DNA of 64,000 bases from Shewanella xiamenensis (GCF_014647135.1 NZ_BMOP01000010.1:62001-126000); one strand, 5' to 3'; numbered from the stretch's first letter, positions 26,808-36,930 are shown. Program-made: numbers and translations. The notes: a model not told the origin generated them from the letters alone.

Positions 26808-29800
26808 TTAACACTTACCTCGGCCGTGCTTTGGGCGGCTGCCAGCACATGCGTTTGTTGCTGAGGTTTATTGGCCAAAAACGCTTGGTTGAGCGTCTTA
26901 CTGACAGTGACCTTAGCCCGTTTCATTTCGCAGCTTAATCGGCCATCTTGATGATAAAGCGCAATATTGGCTTCAAGTGTTCGGGACGAATGCTTGAGTA
27001 CATCCAGCACTAATACTGCCTTCTCGCCAAAACCTAAGGGCGAATAGGACACGAACTCGCCAATGGCACTGGGTAAGCTTGCCGCTTGATATTTAAGGCG
27101 CGCCCACACGAGCATGGCCTGCAATAACAGATCTTCGGCAAAGGGTTGTGTGCCTTTATCCTCAAGCTTTGGCGCAAACTCGCCGCAGTCGTCTAAGGCC
27201 ACTGCTGGCAGTGCTACCTTAGCGATAAGCTGCTGATCATCAAAGGCGAGCACTTCGCTTATGCCTTGCAGTCTTGGGCCATGGAACAGGGTGCCATCAC
27301 TGTAGAGCGACTCGCGGCTCGCGATAGCGGGTTGCTGTGCCATCTCCTGCATCAGAGAATGCAACTCGCCAACCTCGAAACGCTGCGCATCTGGCATATC
27401 ATCCGTCTGCGCTACTAACACTGCCTGATACTGCGGGCGACCTTCAAAGCTTATCAGCGCGGCTAACGCCTCAGTCGATTGTTGTGTAGCGTCAGCAAGC
27501 GGCGTCAGCATCAATTCGAGCTCAATAGGTGCATTGCGTGCAAGCAGCGCTTCATCGAAGATTATTCCCTTGAGCAGTCGATAATCGCTGACACTCACCG
27601 CCTTACCTAAATGGGCCTTGGCGGCCTCACGCATCCAATCGATGGCGCATACCGTTGGCAACACCGCATGACCATTGATGCAATGATCCTCAATAAAGCT
27701 CATGCGTTTAGGGTCGAGGCTGCGCATGACGCGAATGCTTTGCGGCACCTTTTGGGCCATAGGCTGCGGATCTAACGCCGTGGTTAGATCCGCTTCAGGC
27801 TTTTTTGCTGATGCAGCTTCAACGGCATTTGCGGTATTGCCCTGCATATCGGTTCCGACCAACAGCTGCGCCCCAGTATCACTCAATAATTGGCTGGCAA
27901 ATAACTCGGCCCCTGCTTTGAGTGGAATGACATAAACTCCGCGGTCGATAAACATCTTCTTCAGCGCAGGATTGACCATGCCGCCATCCCAAGGGCCCCA
28001 GTCAAAGCTCATCACCTTGGCTTGTGGTAATTGCTGCGCAAGTTGCAGCGCGGCCTTATTGAGAATGTCGTTAGACATGGCGTAGTCGCTCTGACCGGTA
28101 TTGCCGTAAAAACCCGCCGCAGAAGAGAATAGGGCGACGAGTGTTAACTGGCTAAGATCCAGTGCCGACAGCAGATTGTTAAGTCCGGTCACCTTAGTGC
28201 CATAAACGCGTTCAAGTTCGCTTAAGGTTTTGTCTTGAATATGTTTATCGGCAAGTACGCCCGCGCCGTGGATAATCCCTGTGATGGGCGATAGAGCGCT
28301 GATAGGCGCAATAGTGCTGGCAATGGCGGCAGGATTGTTAACATCTAGGCTTAAGTATTCGGCGCTGGCGCCCACGGCTTCAAAGGCCTGCAAGGCATGG
28401 CTGATTTCAAGGCTGCTTTGTACTGGCCAAACTAAGGCATCCACTTGTTTGGGTGTGGGTTTATCACCCAGGCTTTGCAGGTGCGCAATGGCTGCGGCTT
28501 TGAGTTCGTTGCTATTTTTACCCTGAGCCCAAGCGGGGATCCCTTGATGGGCGCTGCGACCCGCGAGGATAAAATGTGCCTTGCAGCGTTTCGCTAAACT
28601 TAAGGCGCACTCGAAGGTGACGCCCTTAGCGCCGCCTGTGACGAGGATTTTGTCTGCAGACGAGAGAGACGGGCCTCTGCGGCGAAACACGGCATTGCCC
28701 GCAACTAAGGTGGTGCGCTCAAGCTCGCTATCAATACCGACTTCGACTGGCGCATCTTGGAGGTAGTATTCCTGCACTACCGCATTGGCGACCGTTTTAG
28801 CGTCCAAGTTTGGCGCGATATCCAGTGCGCGGCAGACCACTCCTGGCCACTCGTGATTTAAGGTTTTAGTGAGTCCAAAGAGCGCCGCTTGGTTGAGTTC
28901 ACTCTGACTGATGAGGGCGCCTGCCGACTCGTCCATGCCAATATAGCCAAAGCCACCGTCGATACGGCTAACGGTGACAAAGCGGCAATAGTCACGTTCA
29001 GTTAACAGCGGTTGCAGGTGCTTGGCGAACAAGAAGGCTTGCTCGACCGAGGCTTTGGCTTCGTCTGCCAGCACTAAGCCTGCACCTTTATCGGCAACGG
29101 ACTTATGCTGTGGCTGCAGATGAATAAAACCGGCGATTTGGCCAAGCTCTTCAATCTGATTGATGACCTCACAAATGCTTTCATCATCAATCGCCTTCAG
29201 CGTGAAGTTGGCAATATGGCTATCGAGTGGCGATGCGCTGGTCACAACCGTTTTCGGTGAGCGTACAACCGCGACTTTAACGCCTTGGGCGTGAAGCTTT
29301 TCGGCAATCACCCCCGCGTTGTGGCCATCGTCGCCGATAACGACGTAACTGTTTGCCGTCAGTTGAACATCGCTAGTTGCTATGATGCGCGCTAACTCAG
29401 CCGCCGCTGGCAACTTTTTTAGCATCACCTCACTATGGGGCGGCAGGTCGATGGTTTCCTCGACGGTTTCTGCAGTTGCCTCTTGAATCTCTTGAATTGG
29501 CGCAGCATGGTTTTGTTGTAGCGCATCACTTGATGCTTGCGAACCAGCATAGAGGGCGACAATCTCACCCAAGGTGCGACATTCGGCTAAATCTTCAGGG
29601 CTCAGTTCTGGCAGGTTTGGCAGTTGGTCTTGTACTGTGCCTAGAATTTCCACACGCTTAATAGAATCGATCCCTAGGTCGGCTTCCATATCCATGCTGA
29701 GTTCCAGCATTTCAACGGGATAGCCCGTCTTGTCGGCAACGACCGCCATCATAGTGCGTTCAATCGCGTCATTAGAAACCGCCGCGCTTGCGGCTACTAC

Positions 29801-32800
29801 ACTTTGTGTCGCATGGCTAACAGTGGCCGCAGCTGTTACGGCTGTTGATACTAGAGGAATTGCTTGGCTAAAGAGCGTCACAATTTCCCCAAGGGTGCGA
29901 CACTCGGCGAGATCTTCAGGGCAGAGTTCTGGCAGGTTCGGTAATTCATCTTGTACTGTGCCTAGAATTTCTACGCGCTTGATAGAATCGATCCCAAGGT
30001 CGGCTTCCATATCCATGCCAAGTTCCAGCATTTCCACGGGATAGCCCGTCTTGTCAGCTACCACCGCCATCATAGTGCGCTCAATTTTATCATTTGAAAC
30101 CGCCGCACTTGCAGCGACTGCACTTTGTGTCGCATGGCTAACTGCGGCCGCAGCTGTTACGGCTGTTGATACTACAGGAATTGCTTGGCTAAAGAGCGCC
30201 ACGATTTCCCCTAGGGTGCGGCATTCAGCGAGATCTTCTGGGCTGAGTTCTGGCAGGTTTGGCAGTTGGTCTTGTACTGTGCCTAGAATTTCCACCCGCT
30301 TAATAGAATCGATCCCAAGGTCGGCTTCCATATCCATGCCAAGTTCCAGCATTTCAACGGGATAGCCAGTCTTGTCGGCCACGACCGCCATCATAGTGCG
30401 TTCAATTTCATCATTAGAAACCGCCGCGCTGGTGGCTACTGCACTTGCGAGTACTGCATTTGGTGTCGCATGGCTAACTGTGGCAGAAGCGGGTACAGGA
30501 GCCGCTTGGCTAAATAGCGCAACGATTTCCCCTAGGGTGCGACACTCGGCGAGATCTTCTGGGCTCAGTTCTGGCAGGTTGGGCAATTCGTCCTGCACTG
30601 TGCCTAAAATTTCCACGCGCTTAATAGAGTCGATACCAAGATCGGCTTCCATATCCATGCTCAGTTCCAGCATTTCCACGGGATAGCCAGTCTTGTCGGC
30701 CACCACCGCCATCATAGTGCGCTCAATTTCATCGCTAGAAACCGCCGCACTTGCTGCTACTGCACTTTGTGTCGCATGGCTGACTGTGGCCGCAGCGGGT
30801 ACAGGAGTCGCTTGGCTAAATAGCGCCACAATTTCCCCTAGGGTGCGGCACTCGGCGAGATCTTCTGGACTCAATTCTGGCAGGTTGGGTAACTCGTCTT
30901 GTACCGTGCCTAAAATTTCCACGCGCTTGATAGAATCGATACCAAGGTCGGCTTCCATATCCATGCTAAGTTCCAGCATTTCAACCGGATAGCCTGTTTT
31001 ATCGGCGACCACAGAGAGCATAGCGTGCTCGATTTGCTGCACGACTGACTTATAGGGAAGCGCGCGAGTTGCTGTCGCCACAGTTTGCACTTGTGGTTGC
31101 TGAACTTTGGGCTCACTCACAGGCGCAACAGTCGCTTTTGGCTCTGCGGCTAACGCTTGAACCACGGGCGACAGTGCTGGAACGACAGGTTTTGCCGCTG
31201 TAACTGCCACTGGTGCAACCGCTACTGGTGCCGCTTGAATGGGGGCTTGAACCTGAGGCGCAGGCATTTGGCCGAGTAGGGCTAATGCCGCTTGGCTGCT
31301 GCTGGTCTGCAATTGCATAAATTCAGCATGGCTCTTTAGGGTTTGTGCCTGATGCTGGTGGAAAAGCTCCATCGAGCGTTGCAGGCTCTCCGGAATAGCG
31401 ATGCCAAGGCTTGCCATTTTGGCTTGCTCTGCCATCAGGGCACTGACGGTATCGCCGTACTGCTGCGGTATCGCTAAAAATTGTTGATGTAATTGCGCGG
31501 CCTGGGTTTGGGCGGCAAAAAAGGCGCTCAAGGCATCTTGATTCGCCTGTCCAGAGGTAAAGCTGGTTGGCTGTGCAGGCGTTTGCTGTTGAATAGTATT
31601 GCTATTTTGTGCCACTGGTTTTTCCACTTCGACAACCTTTTCTAGAATTTTTTCGACAATCACTGGTTTTTCAACGACTTTTTCAACCACTTTCTCAACG
31701 AGGCGATCCACATACTGCACTTGGCTGGTAATTTTGCCCGATTGCAGCGAGTCGACCATTTTGTTGCGGGTCGCTGGGCTGATGTAGTTGGTCGCGTTGA
31801 GCTTGATATTCACGGCTGAAGGCGTTGCTGGCGCAATCAATTCGGCTTGATAAGGGTCAATCTCACCCAGTTTTACCCCCGCAACCGCCAGTTGCACCGC
31901 AGCGCTGCGCAGTTGGCTATCGGAGTCGGCTTTAGGATTCGGGTTAATGCTGATAAGACAAAGCTCGTTTAACTGCGCGGCGAGAGTATTTTCTGTCAAC
32001 TTCTGCAGAATGTTTTTTGGGCCGAACTCGACAAACACCCGTGCGCCAGCGGCATACATGGCTTCTAGCTGCTCGCTAAAGTGCACCGATTGCAGCATAT
32101 GATCTTTAAAGGCCGCTTTGATGGCGTTGGCATCGGTAGGGTGTAGTTGACCAGTGCCATTGGCATACAGGGCAATCTTTGGCGTGTTGAACTGAGCCTT
32201 ATCAATGGCTTCGCTAAAGGGCTTTTGCGCATGGGCAACCAATGGCGTGTGGAAGGCGCCAGAAACGGGCAGGGCTATCGCCTTAAAGCCTAACTTGCCA
32301 ATGGCCTTAGCGGCCTGTTGTGTCGCTGTGGTAGCTCCTGCAATTACCAACTGAGTGGGGGAGTTGTAGTTGGCAATCTTGACGTCGTCAAACTGCGCAA
32401 GGCAATCGTTGATAGTTTCAATATCCTGTTTTTGCTTAAGAATAACGGCATACATGATGCCAGCATCACGACTGGAGTCGGCATCCTGAGGTGACTGCGC
32501 CATTGCCTGTCCACGTTCAAAGGCAAGCTTGATGTAGTCATCCATGGAAATCACTCCTGCGGCGCAGAGGGCCGAAAGCTCACCAAAGCTATGACCTGCG
32601 AGCATATCTGGGGCGAAACCCGCCTGAGTCAACAGGGTGTACTGCGCCATAGAGATCGCGCCGATGGCGCTTTGGGCATAAAGGGTATTGGTTAATGCAC
32701 TTTCCTGCGCTTTTCTGGATTCGTCATCGAAGGCGGGGATCGGGTACAGCACGCTTGAAAGCGAAGCCTCACCACGGTCGCTAAACACTTTATCGCTGGC

Positions 32801-34696
32801 GTGGATATGGCGACGAAGCTCGGGGAAGTTGTTGGCAATTTCCAGTCCCATATTCAGGTACTGCGAGCCTTGGCCGGCAAATAAGGCCGCAACCTTGTGG
32901 TTATCCTTGACCAGCGCTTGGGCGCGGAAACTTATCCCTGAGGGTAACAGCCAGCTCTCGGCGCTATTGGATTCTAGCTGCGCTATCGCTTGGGTTAACA
33001 GAGTCTGTAACTGGGCATAGTCCTTGGCGATAAAGCCAAGACGGGCCGATTGCGGGGGGAGTTCACGCAGGGCGTAGGCTTTTGCAAAGGCAACAAAGTG
33101 CGCATCAGAAAGCTCTGCCTTAGCCGCGGTTGCTTGTTGCAGCGCGGACTTTAACTCGCTCAGCAGCGCGGTTTTGTCGGCAGCGGCAAATAGCCAGCTT
33201 TGTGCCACGCTGCGTTGGCGATAGGCCTCATCGCGCGCGTGTTCCGGGTGATATTCTTCGAGCACTAAATGGAAGTTAGTGCCCCCAAAACCGAAGGAGC
33301 TGATCCCTGCGCGGCGCGGCGTATCGTCACTGCGTTGGATCCAAGGGCGCGCCTCGGTATTAAGATAAAAGGGCGAGTGGGTAATGTTTAATTTTGGGTT
33401 AGGCTGACTAACGTTAATCGTTGGCGGCAAGACTTTATGGTGCAGCGCCAATGCGGCTTTAATCACACCCGCCGTGCCCGCGGTGGACTTAGTATGACCC
33501 ACCTGAGATTTAACTGAGCCTAAAGCGATATGCTGTAACTGCTCATTATCCTTAGAGAATACTGAGGTTAAGCCATTGAATTCGGCCACATCGCCTGCGG
33601 CTGTGCCTGTGCCGTGGGCCTCAATCAAGCCTACAGTGTGCGGCGCAAAGCCTGCGTCATCATAGGCGCGTTCTAATGCCTTGGCTTGGCCTTCGGGACG
33701 CGGCGCATAAATGCTCTTAAATTTACCGTCCGATGATGCGCCTACGCCTTTGATTACCGCATAGATACGGTCGCCATCGCGCTCGGCATCGTCGAGGCGT
33801 TTTAAGGCGACCATGCCGATCCCTTCGCCAATCATCATGCCCTTGGAGTCGATATCGAAGGGTTGAATCTGTTCGTTGGTGGTAAAGGCTGGCGTCTTTG
33901 AGAAACTCATATACATGTAGGGCGAGTTGTCGGTACAGACACCGCCGGTAATCATCATGTCGCTGCGACCTTCGGTCAGTTCGGTCAGCGCCATACGCAT
34001 GGCGGCAAGCGAACCAGCGCAGGCGGCATCGACGACGCAGTTCATTCCACCTAAATCGAAACGGTTGGCGATGCGTCCGGCAATCACGTTACCAAGGGAG
34101 CCGGGAAAAGAGTTTTCTTCCCAGTGGACATATTGATCTTGGAATTTTTTGATCAGCAGCTCGCTATCTTCATCGCTCAGGCCACTGCTTTTAAATACTT
34201 TTTTCAGCACTGGGTATTGCAGGCGCGCATTGAGGCTATGGCTTAGTTTTTGACCGCCGCCAATCCCGAGTGTGATGCCGATGCGGTCACGGTCGTAATC
34301 GTCTGGCAGATTGGCATCCTGTAGGACTTCCTTGGCTACGACCAGTGAGAGTAATTGTGAGCTGTCGGTGAGTTCCAAAATATTGGGCGGCAGACCAAAC
34401 TCCATCGGATTGAAGTCGACCTCAGGCATAAATCCACCGCGTTTGCAGTAGCTCTTATCGGCCTTGGACTTATCCGCATCGTAATAGTCATCAATCGACC
34501 AGTGGGATTTGGGCACGTCGGTGATAGCATCAATCTTGTCGCAAATTAAATCCCAAAATTTATTCAAATAGCGGGAGTTCGCAAAGATACTCGCCATGCC
34601 AACGATGGCGATTGGCATATCTTTTAAGCGTTTATTCAGTCTCTTATCGGCTTTTTCATCGGTTGATAATTGAGGCTGTGATGGGGTATGGCTCAT
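26804..34696 (-). CDS. pfaA: PUFA synthase subunit PfaA (KS-AT-5xACP-KR-DH)
   Basis: 2630 residues. Domains in order: ketosynthase (about 28-500) with active Cys226 in 'VVDAACAGSLAAM' and His in 'EAHGTGTAAGD'; malonyl-CoA transacylase (about 590-900) with 'FAGQGSQYLNMG' and Ser703 in 'AGHSFGELSAL'. A linker rich in VEK repeats follows, then five acyl carrier proteins, whose phosphopantetheine serines (GIDS) are at about 1255, 1357, 1464, 1571 and 1678. A ketoreductase follows with 'KILVTGGAKGV' near 2020, then a C-terminal domain bearing the PKS-dehydratase motif HxxxGxxxxP ('HCINGHAVLP' near 2335). It starts and extends the chain in anaerobic-type EPA synthesis from malonyl-CoA. The ATG overlaps the pfaR stop by four bases. 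Confidence 0.97.
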   Translation of the reverse strand: MSHTPSQPQLSTDEKADKRLNKRLKDMPIAIVGMASIFANSRYLNKFWDLICDKIDAITDVPKSHWSIDDYYDADKSKADKSYCKRGGFMPEVDFNPMEFGLPPNILELTDSSQLLSLVVAKEVLQDANLPDDYDRDRIGITLGIGGGQKLSHSLNARLQYPVLKKVFKSSGLSDEDSELLIKKFQDQYVHWEENSFPGSLGNVIAGRIANRFDLGGMNCVVDAACAGSLAAMRMALTELTEGRSDMMITGGVCTDNSPYMYMSFSKTPAFTTNEQIQPFDIDSKGMMIGEGIGMVALKRLDDAERDGDRIYAVIKGVGASSDGKFKSIYAPRPEGQAKALERAYDDAGFAPHTVGLIEAHGTGTAAGDVAEFNGLTSVFSKDNEQLQHIALGSVKSQVGHTKSTAGTAGVIKAALALHHKVLPPTINVSQPNPKLNITHSPFYLNTEARPWIQRSDDTPRRAGISSFGFGGTNFHLVLEEYHPEHARDEAYRQRSVAQSWLFAAADKTALLSELKSALQQATAAKAELSDAHFVAFAKAYALRELPPQSARLGFIAKDYAQLQTLLTQAIAQLESNSAESWLLPSGISFRAQALVKDNHKVAALFAGQGSQYLNMGLEIANNFPELRRHIHASDKVFSDRGEASLSSVLYPIPAFDDESRKAQESALTNTLYAQSAIGAISMAQYTLLTQAGFAPDMLAGHSFGELSALCAAGVISMDDYIKLAFERGQAMAQSPQDADSSRDAGIMYAVILKQKQDIETINDCLAQFDDVKIANYNSPTQLVIAGATTATQQAAKAIGKLGFKAIALPVSGAFHTPLVAHAQKPFSEAIDKAQFNTPKIALYANGTGQLHPTDANAIKAAFKDHMLQSVHFSEQLEAMYAAGARVFVEFGPKNILQKLTENTLAAQLNELCLISINPNPKADSDSQLRSAAVQLAVAGVKLGEIDPYQAELIAPATPSAVNIKLNATNYISPATRNKMVDSLQSGKITSQVQYVDRLVEKVVEKVVEKPVIVEKILEKVVEVEKPVAQNSNTIQQQTPAQPTSFTSGQANQDALSAFFAAQTQAAQLHQQFLAIPQQYGDTVSALMAEQAKMASLGIAIPESLQRSMELFHQHQAQTLKSHAEFMQLQTSSSQAALALLGQMPAPQVQAPIQAAPVAVAPVAVTAAKPVVPALSPVVQALAAEPKATVAPVSEPKVQQPQVQTVATATRALPYKSVVQQIEHAMLSVVADKTGYPVEMLELSMDMEADLGIDSIKRVEILGTVQDELPNLPELSPEDLAECRTLGEIVALFSQATPVPAAATVSHATQSAVAASAAVSSDEIERTMMAVVADKTGYPVEMLELSMDMEADLGIDSIKRVEILGTVQDELPNLPELSPEDLAECRTLGEIVALFSQAAPVPASATVSHATPNAVLASAVATSAAVSNDEIERTMMAVVADKTGYPVEMLELGMDMEADLGIDSIKRVEILGTVQDQLPNLPELSPEDLAECRTLGEIVALFSQAIPVVSTAVTAAAAVSHATQSAVAASAAVSNDKIERTMMAVVADKTGYPVEMLELGMDMEADLGIDSIKRVEILGTVQDELPNLPELCPEDLAECRTLGEIVTLFSQAIPLVSTAVTAAATVSHATQSVVAASAAVSNDAIERTMMAVVADKTGYPVEMLELSMDMEADLGIDSIKRVEILGTVQDQLPNLPELSPEDLAECRTLGEIVALYAGSQASSDALQQNHAAPIQEIQEATAETVEETIDLPPHSEVMLKKLPAAAELARIIATSDVQLTANSYVVIGDDGHNAGVIAEKLHAQGVKVAVVRSPKTVVTSASPLDSHIANFTLKAIDDESICEVINQIEELGQIAGFIHLQPQHKSVADKGAGLVLADEAKASVEQAFLFAKHLQPLLTERDYCRFVTVSRIDGGFGYIGMDESAGALISQSELNQAALFGLTKTLNHEWPGVVCRALDIAPNLDAKTVANAVVQEYYLQDAPVEVGIDSELERTTLVAGNAVFRRRGPSLSSADKILVTGGAKGVTFECALSLAKRCKAHFILAGRSAHQGIPAWAQGKNSNELKAAAIAHLQSLGDKPTPKQVDALVWPVQSSLEISHALQAFEAVGASAEYLSLDVNNPAAIASTIAPISALSPITGIIHGAGVLADKHIQDKTLSELERVYGTKVTGLNNLLSALDLSQLTLVALFSSAAGFYGNTGQSDYAMSNDILNKAALQLAQQLPQAKVMSFDWGPWDGGMVNPALKKMFIDRGVYVIPLKAGAELFASQLLSDTGAQLLVGTDMQGNTANAVEAASAKKPEADLTTALDPQPMAQKVPQSIRVMRSLDPKRMSFIEDHCINGHAVLPTVCAIDWMREAAKAHLGKAVSVSDYRLLKGIIFDEALLARNAPIELELMLTPLADATQQSTEALAALISFEGRPQYQAVLVAQTDDMPDAQRFEVGELHSLMQEMAQQPAIASRESLYSDGTLFHGPRLQGISEVLAFDDQQLIAKVALPAVALDDCGEFAPKLEDKGTQPFAEDLLLQAMLVWARLKYQAASLPSAIGEFVSYSPLGFGEKAVLVLDVLKHSSRTLEANIALYHQDGRLSCEMKRAKVTVSKTLNQAFLANKPQQQTHVLAAAQSTAEVSVK
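29540..31057. repeat. Five tandem ACP-coding repeats in pfaA
   Basis: Five direct repeats encode near-identical ACP domains. The codons for the modified serines are at 30932, 30626, 30305, 29984 and 29663, giving unit lengths of 306, 321, 321 and 321 bases. The core (TGYPVEMLEL to CRTLGEIVAL) is almost invariant, while the Ala/Val/Thr-rich linkers differ in length and sequence. Confidence 0.95.
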
Positions 34697-35604
34697 AAAG
34701 AGTCTCCACTGGCAAAGCGGGTGGCTGTTGCCTTATTAAGGGATTTAGCGAGGGCTTTTGGGGTTTGCACGCCAGGAAAGCGGGCTAAAAATGTGTGGTA
34801 GTTGCGCACCAGCAATTTACGCAGATGAAACGGCCCATCCTTCAGCACATAGGCGATGTAGCGATTGGCCGCTTGGGTGTTACTGTCTTGATAAATATCG
34901 ATATAAATCCAATCTGTCTTGCTATCTATACCAAGGAGCACTGATTTAGGCTCGGCTTCGGTTAATTGCGGTGGCAGCGTTAATGACACCACTTGCACTA
35001 CGGTGTCGCCATCTGTGCTTGGCAGAGCGAGTGCTTTTGCTAAGGTTTCGGAGTTAACCGTATAGGTTTGTACGTCGCTGCCTTGGGTAATCGGTAATTG
35101 ATTAAAATACTGTTTAGGAACGAGTTCTTGATCAAACTCATCGAGGCGCGATACCCCGTAACGCTTAAGGCAGCGGGCTAACCCCGAGCGGGACACATTG
35201 GGATTAATAAAGGTTTGCGTCGCTTTAAGTAGCCTATCGAGCGGCAGTTTTAGCTGATACCTCAGTCCCACTACCACATATTCTTCAATTGGGGTGAGGG
35301 TGGTATTGAGGTGATGCGGGGTATTCGGGCTATCGTTAATCGATTCGCGCTTACGCCATTTACGCACTGTGGCTTCGGTAATATTTAAAATTTTGGCAAG
35401 CTGACTGACACTCAATTCAGATTGCTGAATAAAGTGGCGCATTTCCGGCGTGGTGGTGGCATTACGGTGCCTTGCCGCGTTATGGCGAGACTTTTTATCT
35501 GTGCTCAATTTCTTTATACGAGCATTATCAGAAACTTGAGTGTCGACTTTTGGAAAACTCATACTTGTTAGTGCGGTCCCATCATTATTATTTTCACCCC
35601 ACAT
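34693..35604 (-). CDS. pfaR: Pfa operon regulator PfaR
   Basis: 303 residues. It lies immediately upstream of pfaA with a four-base ATGA overlap, the position of the positive regulator pfaR in Shewanella. Residues about 45-90 form a helix-turn-helix ('FIQQSELSVSQLAKILNITEATVRKWRKR'), followed by a second helical DNA-binding unit ('LTPIEEYVVVGLRYQLKLPLDRLLKATQTFINPNVSRSGLARCLKRYGV'). This order matches the N-terminus of IS481-type transposases. The C-terminal part keeps an RNase-H-like start ('VLLGIDSKTDWIYIDIYQDSNTQAANRYI') but not a full DDE triad. The start at 35604 has no good ribosome site; an ATG at 35562 is an alternative. Likely function: activation of pfaABCD. Confidence 0.85.
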   Translation of the reverse strand: MWGENNNDGTALTSMSFPKVDTQVSDNARIKKLSTDKKSRHNAARHRNATTTPEMRHFIQQSELSVSQLAKILNITEATVRKWRKRESINDSPNTPHHLNTTLTPIEEYVVVGLRYQLKLPLDRLLKATQTFINPNVSRSGLARCLKRYGVSRLDEFDQELVPKQYFNQLPITQGSDVQTYTVNSETLAKALALPSTDGDTVVQVVSLTLPPQLTEAEPKSVLLGIDSKTDWIYIDIYQDSNTQAANRYIAYVLKDGPFHLRKLLVRNYHTFLARFPGVQTPKALAKSLNKATATRFASGDSL

Positions 35605-35931
35605 AATCTATCGGGACTGCATGATATTGCTATTTAAACTGAGTCAACACTCATGCTTAAAAGAGGCTTAAAACCCGTGTTTTTGGGTGTTTTACAGTAC
35701 ACAGTGGTGATGCAGATTACCCTAGGTTTTTGCTCGATACAATCATATGGGACTTGAAATGGTTTTTTAATGATCAAATTGTTTTCGAACAAAGCAGCTA
35801 AATGCAATTTCATCAAAAATAGTTTTTAAAATTCAGTTGGTTATTGGTAAGGTTCAGATATTGTTCGTCAGCCGAGCAGAACTGAGTAGAATAGGGCTGC
35901 CGTTAAACTCAGGTGTTGTTGGGATAAATTA
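35605..35931. other. Divergent pfaR-pfaE intergenic region
   Basis: 327 bases separate the divergent pfaR and pfaE starts, so promoters for both lie here. A TAGAAT hexamer at 35887-35892 could be the pfaE -10 element, but the nearest -35-like sequence (TTGTTC at 35861) is 20 bases away. No clear FadR, FabR or Fur site was found. A 60-codon minus-strand frame at 35634-35816 has no ribosome site and is not called. Confidence 0.5.
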
Positions 35932-36930
35932 ATGAATATTGAGCTTTTTTTTATACCATTAACCGAAATGGATGCGGCTAGCACGAGTGCCTGTATGGCG
36001 CTCTTGAGTGAGGACGAGCGCGCTAAAGTGGCGCGTTACCGGGCACCCAAGGCACAAATGAATGGCTTATTGGTGCGAGCGGCGCTGCGCTGCGTCTTAT
36101 CCCAAGGACTGCAATCTCGCGATGGAGCCTCACCTTACTCCTCCCAACGACTGATTGCGCCGCAGGACTGGTGTTTTGAATACGGTGAAAAGGGCAAACC
36201 CGGCCTCAGCCATGAGCAGTTTCTGTGTACTGGCATGGAGTTTAACTTAAGCCACAGTGGCGACTGGTTATTGATTGCCTTAGCGCAAGATGATGATACG
36301 GACGCAGCCGTTATAACAGCGAAGCCCCGTCTAGGCTTGGGAGTGGATATCGAGCGCTCCCGCGCCAGTACTCATATTTACCCGATCCTTAATCATTATT
36401 TCTCCCCGATTGAAGCCGAAGGCTTATTAGCCCTTGAGGGCGAGGATGCGCAGCGGCAGCGCTTTTTTGATCTTTGGGCACTCAAGGAATCCTACATCAA
36501 GGCAACGGGTTTGGGCCTAGCGCAGTCGCTGAAATCCTTTGCCTTTGACTTAGCACCAAACAGTTTGCTGGCGGTTGATGGTGGCGCGCTGCAAACTGTC
36601 GACTCCCCGAACTGGGTTGAACTCAAGCTACATGAGAACTTTGCTTTACCGAGCCAAGCTATGCCCTGTTCTTATCTTCAACTCCCATCGCGTATTCCAC
36701 TTTATTCCAATATTAAGCTGCTGATTGAACCTGAAACTGCACTCAATGCCACAAGCTCCCATGCCCAGCATTGGCGGAGTTATTTTGGCCGACTTGATGA
36801 GGAATATCGTTTTGGGCTCAGCTTGGTTGATGGTGACAGCTTAGTGCAGGATAACAGGTTGGCGAAGGTGACTATTTCGATGCAGCTGACCAGTATCACT
36901 GCATTACTGGCGGTATGCTCCGCCATCTAG
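35932..36930 (+). CDS. pfaE: 4'-phosphopantetheinyl transferase PfaE
   Basis: 332 residues, longer than a typical Sfp-type enzyme (about 230) but normal for PfaE. The N-terminal part has 'SEDERAKVARYRAPKAQMNGLLVRAALRCVL' and 'GKPGLSHEQFLCTGMEFNLSHSGDWLLIAL'. The magnesium and CoA motifs are 'LGVDIERSRAS' and 'RFFDLWALKESYIKATGLGL' (the WxxKEAxxK signature). It attaches phosphopantetheine to the five PfaA carrier domains, without which the synthase is inactive. It is transcribed away from pfaR-pfaABCD from its own promoter. No T-tailed terminator is seen, only a short hairpin at the stop. Confidence 0.95.
   Translation: MNIELFFIPLTEMDAASTSACMALLSEDERAKVARYRAPKAQMNGLLVRAALRCVLSQGLQSRDGASPYSSQRLIAPQDWCFEYGEKGKPGLSHEQFLCTGMEFNLSHSGDWLLIALAQDDDTDAAVITAKPRLGLGVDIERSRASTHIYPILNHYFSPIEAEGLLALEGEDAQRQRFFDLWALKESYIKATGLGLAQSLKSFAFDLAPNSLLAVDGGALQTVDSPNWVELKLHENFALPSQAMPCSYLQLPSRIPLYSNIKLLIEPETALNATSSHAQHWRSYFGRLDEEYRFGLSLVDGDSLVQDNRLAKVTISMQLTSITALLAVCSAI

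Noticed and set aside
29730..30992. Four repeated plus-strand frames of about 100 codons opposite pfaA
   Set aside because: They are antisense shadows of the five ACP repeats, with the same 321-base period and no independent signals.
34693..35604. Calling pfaR an active insertion sequence
   Set aside because: No terminal inverted repeats or target duplication, incomplete catalytic residues, and stop/start coupling to pfaA.
35634..35816. 60-codon minus-strand frame between pfaR and pfaE
   Set aside because: No ribosome site, no domain, and it occupies the expected divergent promoter region.
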